Source: Mycteria americana (Eukaryota; Chordata; Aves; Ciconiiformes; Ciconiidae). From it: a stretch of 64,000 bases of DNA. Position numbers and translations under genes: made by a program. This document shows positions 28,749-39,429 of this stretch, one piece after another (the first letter of the stretch is position 1; every line of letters starts with the position of its first letter). The notes below the pieces were generated by a model. That model searched no databases, was not told where the DNA came from, and saw only the letters and a list, made by a program, of their open reading frames with translations. The stretch is from NCBI RefSeq assembly GCF_035582795.1, contig NC_134390.1, positions 2,309,560-2,373,559 of the forward strand. The letters are read 5' to 3'.

Positions 28749-31700
28749 GTACCGGGGGGGCCGGGCCGGGGGCGGCTGCGGGGAGGGCGGCTGCGGCGGC
28801 CGGGGGCGTTTGTGGAGGGGTTCCGGGGAGCCAGGGCCCTGCGGGACGGGGGAGGCCTGGGGCGGTGGCGGTGCCGCGGCCCGGGGGGGGACTCGGGGCG
28901 TTGCGGGGGCCGGGGCGGGGCGCGGGGGGGGGGGGCGGAGGCCGCGGGGGGAGGGGGGGTCGGGCACCCCCCGGGCGGAGCCGGTGGGGGCGAGGGCGGC
29001 GGGAGGGGGAGGCCGTGAGCCCGCAGCTGCAGCGCTGGGACCCCCCCCGGTCCTGGCTGCTTGTCCCCCCGCCCCGAGCTGCCGGGGCCCTGAGTCCCTT
29101 CCCGGGGGGAGGCAGCGGCCGGTGCCCGTGGGGGGGGTCCTTGCCCCCTGCCAGGGGACAGCGGCCGCGGGGTGACCCGGGCCCCCGCTCCCCCGTCGGG
29201 GCTCCGCGTCCCCGCTGCGGGGTCTGCCAGCCCCTCCCTGCCCGTCGGGGCACCGCAGCCGGGGCTTCCCCGGGAGGCGGCTGCGGCGGGGGGTCCCCGC
29301 TGCGGGCCCCCCCCCCCCCGGTGTCACCCAGCTGGTGCCCTGCGAGGTGCTGGAGTGGCGGGCGCTGGGCTGCGGGGTCCCGGTGCCCGAGAGGCCCCCG
29401 GTGTTTGGGTTCGTGCTGCCGGTCCCCCCCGGTTCGGGCCGTCTGCGGTCCCGTCTGCCCGTACGAGGCCCCGGTGTAAAACCCGCTGCTCGCAGCAGTT
29501 AGGGCGAGGGGGGCAGCGGATGGCGGACAAGGAGGCCCAGGGGTGCTCCGAGACCCCGCGGAGCGGCCCCGGCTCCTGCCCGGCGAGACCGAGCCGTGGC
29601 CCAGGTGAGCCAGGAGAGGCCCCGGCTTTCCGCGTGGGGCTGCCCGTCTCCCACGCCTCCCAACGGGACGCACGTCTGCCACGTTTTTGACTTTCCCACC
29701 AATTTCTGTGCCGGACCCGCCGCGGAGCTGCGGCTCCCCCAGGAGCGGGGCTTCCCCTGCGCTTTCGCCTGGAGCTTTGGCTTCCTGAGCCCCTCCTGGC
29801 TCAGAGGAAACCTGCCCGAGGCCGGAGGCGCTGACCGGGCCCTGGGGTTGGGCTCCTGGGCTGCGGCTTTGGCCACCCCGAGGAAGGGCGGGCAAGTGTC
29901 CCTGTCCCCGGCACGCAGGTCTCGGTCAGGGTTGCCCGAGCGGGCGCCGAACCCACTGGCGTGGAGCGGGAGCTGCCCAAATCGGTGCAAGATGGAGGGA
30001 CCCGGCACTGTCGAGGAAGAGCGGATCAATAAATGCTGTTCTCCTCCTCTCCGAGAAGCCACCCGCCGGGCTCCTCTTCCAAAGGGCACCTCCGGCGGCA
30101 GTGCCAGCCCCGGACCCCCGGCTGCGGGCATCGGGCCGGGCTGGATCCCTCGAGTCCGTGCAGGGCTCGCTGTTTGTGCCGGGCGCCCGCAGCAAGCGGC
30201 GGCTCAGCACCGGAGAGGAGCCTGGATCCCTCCCGGGAGGGCAGGAAACTTCGCCGAGGCGGCCTTGAGCGCGAGTCGGCGTTATCTCGGTGTGACGCCT
30301 GTGAGGCGTGGGGGGATAGCGTGTGGCCGAACTGGGCCGGAGCCTGTCCCTCGGCTGGGGCTGTGAACCGGCTCTGCTGCACGACGGCTCGAGCACGGCC
30401 GCCGTAACCGGCAGGCTTTATGTGCCGTGCGGGTCGGGGGAGAGCCGGGTCTCCACCGTCCTCCGTGGAGTTTGCCGACGCCTTCACGTCGTCGACCCAT
30501 GGGAGCTGGCTGAGTCGCGAGATCTCATCCCTCATTAAGGAGGGATGCCTAACGACGAGAGCCGCGGGGATGACTTTGTACGATGCTCGTCGGCATGTAC
30601 CGGCTCAGGTTTGCTCCGCAAGCCGAAGCTCTGTCGGCGCGGGCTGCCTGCCTGCGCGGCAAAGGCCGGGCTCCCTCCGTAACCGGGAGCCCCCCGGCAC
30701 CGGCTGGGCAAATCCGTGGCGGGCCGAGCCCCCGCACGCCTCTGGGTGGTTGCTCTAGCGCGATTGGGACATAGGAAAAGTATCGCTGGCAACAGGAAAG
30801 CAGTTAGCCCAGACGGGCTGTTGCAACCCTCCCTGCGAAGGATGCCCCCTTCTCCCGAGCGCGGTTCAGCCGGCGCGGCCCTCGGCGCGCTCCGCCGCGG
30901 GGCTCGGCAGTCCCGGTGGCGCGGGCAGCTTGGCGGTTGGGCAGGTGGGCGAGACGCTGCCTCCGCACGCCGCGTCCGGCAGCACGGGGAGGCTGCGGGA
31001 GCGTTTGGGATCCCGTTTGGGAAGGGCGTTGTGGAGGAGACGGAGCGAGGCGGCCTCGGGCTCCCTGGACCTCGCCGGGCACCGGTCGGTCGATGCGTTT
31101 GCTGGCGCGGGCGCAGCCCTCGGCCGGGGAAAGGCCCTGCCGCCGCGGCAGGGGAGGAGCAGGTTCATCCCGGCAGGTTTCGTAGCCCTGCTCGTGGCTG
31201 TCGGTGCTTGCCGTGTCGCACCGTAAATCTCGCCCAACCAGCAGCTAACAGTAATTGCTGATGACATGAAAGCGCGCCAGAAATAGCTGCGGACTTCTAT
31301 AGAGATCGACGTACGGTCAACTTCTCGCCTGTTGTGGCGACGTTTTAGTGTGAATACCTGATTTTCTCGGGGGTCTACGGATCTTCTGATGCCCTGAAGC
31401 CCAGGTTCGCCCGAGGGAAGCCGAATTGGAGCGGTTGTATCTTCCTTAATCCCTCGGAGGAGCCCCGGTGCAGGCGGGATTTCGTGGCCCCTGTGCTTTC
31501 AGTGTGCGTGTCCTGAAGCAGCTCCCGGGCAGGAGAAGCGGCTCCTTCCAGGGCCGGCCGTGCCTGGGTGGTGCCTCGGGGTCCTGCTGAGCGAGGGGGG
31601 GTGAGGACGGAGCCGTCCAGCCCCAGACATCGGCGGCTCGGGCGAGAACAGCCAAAGCCTCGGGGCCGTTTCTCCAGCAAACCCCGGAGCGCTCCCAGCA

Positions 31701-34492
31701 ACCGATGGCTTCGTGGGACGGCGATGGCTTCGTCCAGGAGCTCGCCCCACGCAGAGCTCTCCCCGGAGCACCCACCTGAGCAGTGTGGAGGAGGAGGAGG
31801 AGGAGGAGGAGGAGGAGGAGGAAGGGGCCCGCAGGTGGCCAGGATCCACGGGCCACATGGCTCCTGAGCTCCTGGAAAAGGTGACTTGGGGTTTATGCCG
31901 AACGGCTGCCAGCGGAGAGGTGCGGCGTGAGGTCGGGCACCCGGTGAAGCCGCTGCCGGTCCCCACGGTCGGGGTCCTGGCTGGTCCCTGTCCCTCGGGG
32001 CCTCACCGCTCACCTGCACCGGAGCCGGCAGGGAGGAACCGTCCCCCTCCGAGCTGGAGCCCTTCGCCCGCGGCGGGCTGGCAGCTCCTCCCTTATAAAT
32101 AAGCACAGGATCTATTCTGGGTGCTCGCCGCACGGCTCCAGCTGAAGCTGCGGAGCAGGAGGACGGGACCGGGTGTCGTAAATCCCCGGCGAGCGGGCGG
32201 CGGAGATCTAACGGCGCGGTGGCGGGGAGTCCCCACGGGGTGAGCTGCTGCCTTGCGTGACCGGGCTGGGGCTGCGGCCGGGGTCTGTGTGAGTGCCCTC
32301 CACCTCCGCGCCCGTGAGGAGCCCGGGCTGCTGCCAAAATAGCACCGGGGCGCGGTGCAGGAGGGTGAGAAGAGCAGCTTTCAGCAGGGAAGTCGCTCCG
32401 AGGAAGGAGGGAGCCAGGCTCGGGGCTGGCTTGGGACCGAGGCTGTCACTCCCGGCCCGCGGAAGGGACCGGCTCTGGCAGCGCCGGGCTGAGCTGGCGA
32501 AGGAGAGTGAGAACAGACTTGGAGAGGGCGAGGCGGATCTGTTCCCAAAGCGGATTCCAGCAGCGGGGGCTTCAGAGCTCAATGATATTCGCAGGGGAAG
32601 GAGCTGATCTCGCTGGCAGAGGAAGGCCGAGGGCCGAGCCGGTCCCTCCGCTTCCCCCCCGTCACGGGCAGGGAGGTAGCACCGAGCCTGGGCAGCTGCG
32701 GCGGCCGGTCCCGGTGGGATGCAGGGGGACCCCCCCCCCCCCTTGTGCTTTGGGGTTCGAGGGCGGCTGGAGCTGAAACGAGCATCGTGCCCCGGCGCTG
32801 CCGCTGGAGCGGGTCCTGCTCTCTGCCTTGGCCTCGTCCTGAGCTGCGTTGCTGCCGGGACGGGGATTTCTGCTGAGAATAGTTAAAATACTTGTAAAAT
32901 CTTCAGCCCTGCCTCTGAGCTCGCGAGAGTAATGCTTGGCTGGAGCGATCCTGAACTTCATCCGTGCCCGGCCTCGTCCCGTGTGAGCTCTCCCGATGCC
33001 TCTCTGGATCAAACCAAAGAGAACTGGCAGGAGTCTGGCAGCCTGGGCTGCGCCGGCTCCTTCCCGGCGAGTCGTGCCGAGCCCTGCTCGGGCCGAGGCC
33101 GTTGCCGAGCCGTCCCTCTCCCGAGCGGCGCTGGAGGAGGGAGGCAGCATCCCCTGCGCCCGGGCGAGCACCGCGCCGATGAGTTTGTGTTCCCAGGGCT
33201 TTGCAGCGCCGCGGGGAGGCGAGGGCGATCCCCCTTCTCCTGGAGGGGTCCCGGGATGCCGGGTCGGGGTCTGTGCCGTGGGAGCCCCGTGGTTACCGAG
33301 CGTTTCCTGCCGGTCCCGTCCGGCTTTAGCCCTGCTTACGTCTTCAGGCAGATGGGGAAGGGGAACTGGCAAGAAACAACTTTCCGCTTGTTGGTTCTGG
33401 TCTCTGCAATCCTCATCCTGTCGCCTGCCTGGCCCTGCCGGCGTGAATAAATCTCTGCTGCGGCCCCGCAACCTTGAGGTGGAGCGTTACAAGGGAGAGT
33501 GAGATTAGCTCCTACAGAAAAACACAGACCCCGCTTTCTCCCGCTTTCTCTGCGTGTCTGAACCACGGAAGCCGAAACTCCGGCTGCCCACTGACCCTCC
33601 GCTTTTGTCCCTTCTCCGAGTGCTCCCTCCCAGCGCCCACCCCCTCGGGCTTCGAGGAGCCGCGTCGTTCCGGGTGCTGCGCTTGATCCCGTGATGCCTG
33701 GATTCGAGCAGGCGACCCGCTCCGCAGGCAGGGATCGGGGCAGAGCTGCTCAGCCGGCGTCGGGCCGGCTGCCCGTGCCGATGCTTTATCCCGGAGGGGG
33801 ATGCAGTCCGTGCCCCCAGCCCAAGCGGCTCTGTCAGAGCCCTGCTGCTCGCGTCCAGTGCGGAAAACAAAGCAAAAACAGGAAGGGAAAAACCAAACCA
33901 GGGCTGAGGAATTTAAGGCAGAGCTGGGGAGTTTGTTTCCAATCGGTCCCTCCTCCCGGCCGGCTGGCGGGGAGGCAGCCGGGGCCGGTGTGGCATCTCC
34001 CCGGCTGCTGCGTAAACAAGAGAAGTCCGGGCCTGGAGCCGCTCTCCTGCCGCCCCTTCCCCGGCTCCTCGCCTCCGGTGGCGCGGCGTATCCCGGCCCG
34101 GGGGCTGCTCGCCGGGAGCGGGAGGGCTGGGAGGAGTGCTGACTCACTCCCGGCCTCCTCAGCCGCGAGGATCCCGGCTGCCTGGCTCCTGGATTAGCTC
34201 CTACCGAGCAATTTGCTGCTCCGTAGAAGAGAGGCTCGGGGAGCGGAGCCGTGGCCTGCAGGTCTGCGCCGCGAGCTGCTGCGGGGCGCCCGGGGAAAGA
34301 CCCCACGTGGGGGGAGAGACCCCGGGGAAAGACCCCAGAACGAGGAGCGTGTTCTAGCTTGAGGCGAGAAGGGTTTTGCTCGCCGGGGCTCGGCAGAGCG
34401 TGTCTCCGTGGACGCGGTGCGGTCCCGGGGGGGGACGTGGGGGCATCGTGCTCTGCGCGTTCGGCGTGCCGACGGCTCTCTCCTCCTTCCAG
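28749..34492 (+). other. Probable RAB5B intron 1
   Basis: About 5.7 kb without a recognisable protein on either strand. Notable contents are a GGA trinucleotide tract at about 31787-31822 and two plus-strand AATAAA motifs (about 30028 and 33446). Open frames here match nothing I know. It would be intergenic if the 28748 donor is not used. Confidence 0.4.
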
Positions 34493-34610
34493 GACAGCCG
34501 AGCGGATCGAAGGCCAGCACCCTGCACCCAGCCCCTGCCCCGCGCGGACGCCTCGGTGCCTTCCCGGCTCTCCGGTTAGCAGGGCGCGCGGCGCCAGCAG
34601 CACCCAGGCC

Positions 34611-36656
34611 ATGACCAGCCGAGGAGCCGCCAGGCCGAACGGGCAGTCCCAAGCCAGTAAAATCTGTCAGTTCAAGCTGGTGCTGCTGGGCGAGTCGGCG
34701 GTGGGGAAATCCAGCCTGGTGCTGCGCTTCGTCAAGGGCCAGTTCCACGAGTACCAGGAGAGCACCATCGGCGGTGAGTCGGCGAGAGACGCCCATCGTG
34801 GGTACTCCCGCGCCCTCGAGTAACGCTCTCGGGCACCCGCAGCCCCATCGCCACGGCTTCGCCTTGCGCTGATTTTATTTCCCATTAAACGCGAGCCCCC
34901 CTCTTCCGCCCCCCCCCCCCCCCCAGGCTCCGAGCTCTTCCCCTGCAGCCACGGTACGTGGACCACGCGTGCGAGCGCTCGGAGCCGGCGCTCCGTGCGC
35001 GGGGCTCTAGCCGCAGTCCCCGCGCCCCGTCCCGTGGGCTCGCGGTGGCGGGTGGTGACGCCTCGGCGGACGCGGCGGTCCCCGGGCCGCCGCCGGTGCG
35101 GGAGCCCTTGCCGATCCCCTGATAAGCACGCTGCTCGCGCAGAGCAGACGGGATTTTTGTCTCAGGAAGCTGGGCTCGATGTGACTAAGGGGCTCGACTG
35201 ACGGGCCCCTCCGCCCAGCCGGTCCTGGAGCCGGCTGCGGGGTCGGGGTGCGCCCGGGTCCGCATCCCTTCTGGGGCCGGACTGGGGGTGTGGGGAGGGT
35301 TCCCCGCTGCCTGTTGGGTGCCTGCCCGCAGCGGGGCTGGCCGATGCGATGCTAACGCCGTCTTTCCTCCCGGCAGCGGCGTTCCTTACACAGTCCGTCT
35401 GCCTGGATGACACAACGGTAAAGTTTGAGATCTGGGATACGGCCGGCCAGGAGAGATACCACAGTCTGGCCCCGATGTACTACCGGGGGGCACAAGCTGC
35501 CATCGTGGTCTATGATATCACCAACCAGGTAGGGTCCCTCTCCGCGCTCCTCGGCTGCCAGGCGCGAGGCACCTCGGTTAAACCGCCCGGGAGCGAAGGC
35601 CTGTGCGGCTCAGGGGGTGCTCGTGGCCGCGGGGGTCTCCCGGGGGCCATCTCCTCGCAGGGAGGCGGGGGCGGCTCTCGCCGCGTTGGGGGTCCCTCTA
35701 AGACGCCCGCCTTGCAGCGCAGCGGTGGGACGAGCCTTGAGTTCCCACCTCTGCTCCTAGGAAACGTTTGCACGGGCGAAGACATGGGTGAAGGAGCTGC
35801 AGAGACAAGCCAGCCCCAGCATCGTGATCGCCCTCGCGGGCAACAAGGCCGACCTGGCCAGCAAGCGCATGGTGGAATATGAGGTAAGCGGCGGCCCGAG
35901 GCTCCTCCGAGCCGGCGTGAGCTCCCCTGCCCGTCCCCGTCCCCCCTCGGCGCTGCCGCGGGAGATGTGCCGGGGCTTTGGCCGCCGGAACCTCACCCGG
36001 CTGCTGGCGTCTCTTCCAGGAGGCGCAGGCCTACGCAGATGACAACAGCCTATTGTTCATGGAGACGTCGGCCAAGACAGCGATGAACGTGAACGACCTC
36101 TTCTTGGCCATCGGTGAGGCTGCGGGAGCGGCGGGGGGGCGAGGGTGGGGTGTAAGGGGCTCTGCCCGGGGTCCAGCTTCCCCTCCCCGCCCGCCCCCCC
36201 CCCCCCCGAGCCTTTTGGGAGGCTGAGCGGAGCTGGTGCCCCTCCTGCCCCCGGCAGCGGCTGTGCCACGGGCTGCGGTGCTGCTACCGGGGCTCAGCAC
36301 GAAGGCGTGCGGAGCTGACGCTCGGCGCGAGAGCAGCTCGAAGGGAAACTGCTCCTTGCCCTCGGGGAAGGGCCTGGCAGGCGCGGGGGCCTCGCCGGTG
36401 CAGCCGGGAGGGCTTCAGGGCCTCCGCTGCGCCGGAGGCGGGGTCCTGCCGGGTCCCACGGCCTGCCCTGCCACGGGGCTGTGCCGCGGGGACGGTCCCC
36501 GTCCCGCTCCCGCCGCCATCTCGCCGTCTTCCCCCTCCAGCCAAGAAGCTGCCAAAGAGCGAGCCCCAGAGCACGAGCGGAGCGGCGGGCAGGAGCAGAG
36601 GCGTGGACCTGCACGAGCAGAGCCAGCAGAACAAGAGCCAGTGTTGTAGCAACTAA
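34611..36656 (+). CDS. RAB5B: Ras-related protein Rab-5B
   Basis: Small GTPase of early endosomes that controls vesicle fusion and endocytic traffic. Exons 34611-34773, 35377-35528, 35761-35883, 36020-36113 and 36541-36656 join in phase to exactly 215 aa, the length of human RAB5B. Guanine-nucleotide motifs are all present: P-loop GESAVGKSS, switch I around [36 protein letters not shown] and METSAKT. The C-terminus CCSN is the double-Cys geranylgeranylation site. The N-terminal [20 protein letters not shown] separates it from RAB5A and RAB5C. The coding exon starts after a CAG acceptor at 34492, leaving a 118-nt leader. Confidence 0.98.
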
Positions 36657-38595
36657 AGGGCGGCCTCCGCCAGCGCCCGCGCGAGAGGAAGAGCTAAAAT
36701 ATAACCTCCATCCCCGTCCACCACACCTCACCTCCATAACGGCACACCGAGAAACGCGTCTGAACCAAAACCCTCCCGAGAGCTCCCTCTAACTGCACTT
36801 TTTAATGCTTCAAAACCACCACCAGACACCCGTTACCACCATCCCGAAGGCAGTGGAACTAGATCAGCCGGGGACTTAACTTCCAAAAAAAAAACAAAAA
36901 AACAAACTCTTCTTCACTTTGTATTATAGGTGCAAATAGCGACCTAATGTTCCGATTCCTCCCTCCATCTTCCTCCCTCTCTGCTTTGGTAAATCCGTGC
37001 TCCCGTTAACGTCTCTCCTTCCGCCCTCCCCGCAGAGCTGGGGCGGGGAGAGACCCGAGGAGGTGGCAGCATCGTCCTCGGAGGTTCACGTTGTGGCGAA
37101 CCAGCTGGAACCAGAGACCTCCGGGAAACACGGGATTTTTCCGAGGGGGTCTGTCATGGATTTCCTTTTAATTTTTTTTTTTTTTTTTCTTTTTTCCCCC
37201 TCCTATTTCTTCTGTTTGGCTGTCGGGGGGGAGGAAAGCTGCAGTGTCCTTAATTTCTTCCTAGGTGGCCTTTTTTGCTGGAGGATCGGAAGTGCCTGGG
37301 GACTTTTTGTAGGGGGAGGGAGGAAGCGGGGCGACCGCCGGACCCCGATCGCCGTGAAGCCGCCGCGAGCGCCCCTTCCCCACCGCTCCACCTTCGCCCG
37401 TAGAGCTGTCGCGCGTTACCGCTGCGGCCGCCCCACGAGCGATGTCCCTCCGGTGCTCCCGCGGCGGCCGGGGCACCATCTCTCCTCTTGCTCCTCGGTT
37501 TGTCCCCGTCCCCCCGGCCGGCGGCAGGCGAGGGCTGTCTCTGGTTTGCACTTTAGTGGTGGAAATGTCCCGTGACGATGCACCTTGGGTTTTTGTTTTT
37601 TTTTTTTTTCTTTCTTCGGGTCCTGGTGGGTCCGAGCCCCCGGGCGCGGCGGAGGGGGAAGGAGGCACGGTGCTGACCTGGTCTTGTTTCTGCTTTCCCT
37701 AAGGAGCTTTCGTGGCCGGAGAAACCCTCGGCCGCGCTCGGGAGCGTCGGGACGTTACCAGGCGCCTCGGTCGGTCCCAGCAGCGGAGCGAAAGGGCCCC
37801 GCGGAGACCCCCCTGTGCGGGGGGGAGGCAGGTGGCACCCCTGGGTGCTGTGCAGGCGCCTCTGGTCAGGCCGCTGCGGCCCAAGGGGACACCCCAGGGT
37901 GGGGACACCCCGAAGCGACAGCGCGTCTGCAGAGGGCAGCACCGCCCGGGCCGTGGGTCCCTGCTCCGCAGCCGGCGCTTGCCCGGCCGGGGCCCGATCC
38001 TGTCCCTCCCAGCGCCTGCCGGGAGCTCCCCGCTCTGTCCGTGGGGCTTCGGGCTCGGGCCAGGCTGCCCGCCCCCCCCCCCCCTCCCCGGAGGGTCCTG
38101 CTTGCAGGGTGGGGGGCTCGGGGCAGCCCCCAGGGCCATGGGTCAGCCTGGGGGCGTGGCTGTGGGGCGGAGGGACCCGTCTCGTATGAAGCCCCCCATG
38201 GCGGGGGGCAGAGCCCGCAGGCAGATGGCCCCCCGCCGTGGGGCAGCCCCCCCCAGGTTCACGCCGGCTTCCCTTGCACCCACGGTGCCGGGGTCCTGTG
38301 CCGGTGCTGGCAGAGCCTCGTGCCGCGGCGTGGGCAACGGTTGCGTCTTCTCTTGGGCTGGGGTCCGGCTGGCGGAGCCCCCCCTCTGAGTCGGTGACTT
38401 GTAGTGAAGCGGGGAGCGTGGCTAGCGGGGCTGGGGACCCCATTCCCCCCCCTACGGTGACCCCAACCCTCCCGAGACCCCAACCCCGGCCGTGCCGGCA
38501 GCCCCACCATCTTCTGGCCAAAACCCTGGACCAAATGGGGACACTGCAGCTTTTCTCACTCTTTTTTTTTTTCTTCTTCTCTGATAATAATAATA

Positions 38596-38626
<31 letters not shown>

Positions 38627-38760
38627 GCTTTGAGAAAGCTCCTCCATTGCATTTAAATAACAATCATGGTAACAGAACTCAACCGCTGATTTACCGATGT
38701 ATTTAATGTAAGTAAAAACAAAACGAACAACGGAAAAAAAAGAAGGAAAAAAAAAAAAAA
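36657..38760 (+). other. Probable long RAB5B 3'UTR
   Basis: No coding potential seen. The sequence has A- and T-rich islands (36890-36920, 37165-37195, 38550-38630) typical of a long 3'UTR. No AATAAA was found. The variant AGTAAA at 38711-38716, after an AT-rich stretch, is the best candidate 3' end. Confidence 0.45.
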
Positions 38761-38827
38761 ATACCACCCTCTGTGTGCTCAGGGAGGGATTTGGGGTGTG
38801 GGGGGGTCGACTTGGACACCACATTCC

Positions 38828-38904
38828 CCGGCTGTTGGCACCGGGCAGGAGCCGGAGCCGTCGCGGAGCGACGGCTCCGGCTCCTGCCCGGTGCCAACAG
38901 CCGG
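38828..38904. repeat. Perfect 37-bp inverted repeat between RAB5B and SUOX
   Basis: Arms 38828-38864 and 38868-38904 are exact reverse complements (left arm begins CCGGCTGTTGGCACCGGG), with only GGA between them. The flanking bases do not pair. It lies about 110 bp past the likely RAB5B 3' end and about 350 bp before SUOX exon 1. Confidence 0.95.
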
Positions 38905-39009
38905 TGCGAGGCCCCGGCCCTGCCCTGATAACGCTTATCGGAGCGGCCAGCTGGGCGGCGGCCCCGGCTCTTGGCCGCCGCCCTCCCGGGGAGAGGAACG
39001 GGAACGGCG

Positions 39010-39245
39010 TGGGGAGGGGGTGCACTGTCCCTTTAAATCCCGCCGCCGTTGCCCCTTTAAATCCCGTCTCTGGTGGACCCCACTGCGGCTGGGAAGCCAC
39101 GCCCACACCGCCCCTCCGCGGCCGGGAGGGGGCGTGGCCAGCGGGCTCGTCCCCCCCCGACACACACGTTGAGGCCACGCCCATCGCCCCTCTCTTAAAG
39201 AGGCAGGGACGGGCGGGAGGTCGCGCTACCGGAGCCGTAACGCAG
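39010..39245 (+). promoter_or_regulatory. SUOX promoter and noncoding exon 1
   Basis: Two identical 14-mers, CCCTTTAAATCCCG, at 39029-39042 and 39053-39066 lie upstream of a GC-rich stretch. The noncoding exon ends at 39245 (AACGCAG|GTGCGC). The next exon begins at 39419, 11 nt before the ATG. Confidence 0.5.
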
Positions 39246-39429
39246 GTGCGCGGCGGGGCGGACCGCGATGGGGGGGGGATCACCGGAGCGAGGGGACGGG
39301 GAAGAGCGGGGAATGCCCCACGCGGGTCCCTGGTGCCCGCTTCCCCCGTGGGCCGTGGCGGGGGTCCCCCGGTGCCGGTTCCCGGTGCCCGGTGTCCCAG
39401 CCGCTCTCTCCCGCCCAGGTACCGCCGCG

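Noticed and set aside
29520-29690. MADKEAQGCSETP-like frame in RAB5B intron 1 as a small gene
   Set aside because: No similarity that I recognise, no splice or polyadenylation context, and the length is ordinary for random CG-rich DNA.
30028-30033. AATAAA near 30028 and another near 33446 as ends of an unknown gene or element
   Set aside because: No coding exon, splice pattern, terminal repeats or target duplication was found around them. Isolated hexamers are expected by chance.
38569-38630. Long T run with TAA repeats as a retroposon tail
   Set aside because: No SINE or LINE body or flanking duplication is visible. It fits a low-complexity part of a long 3'UTR.
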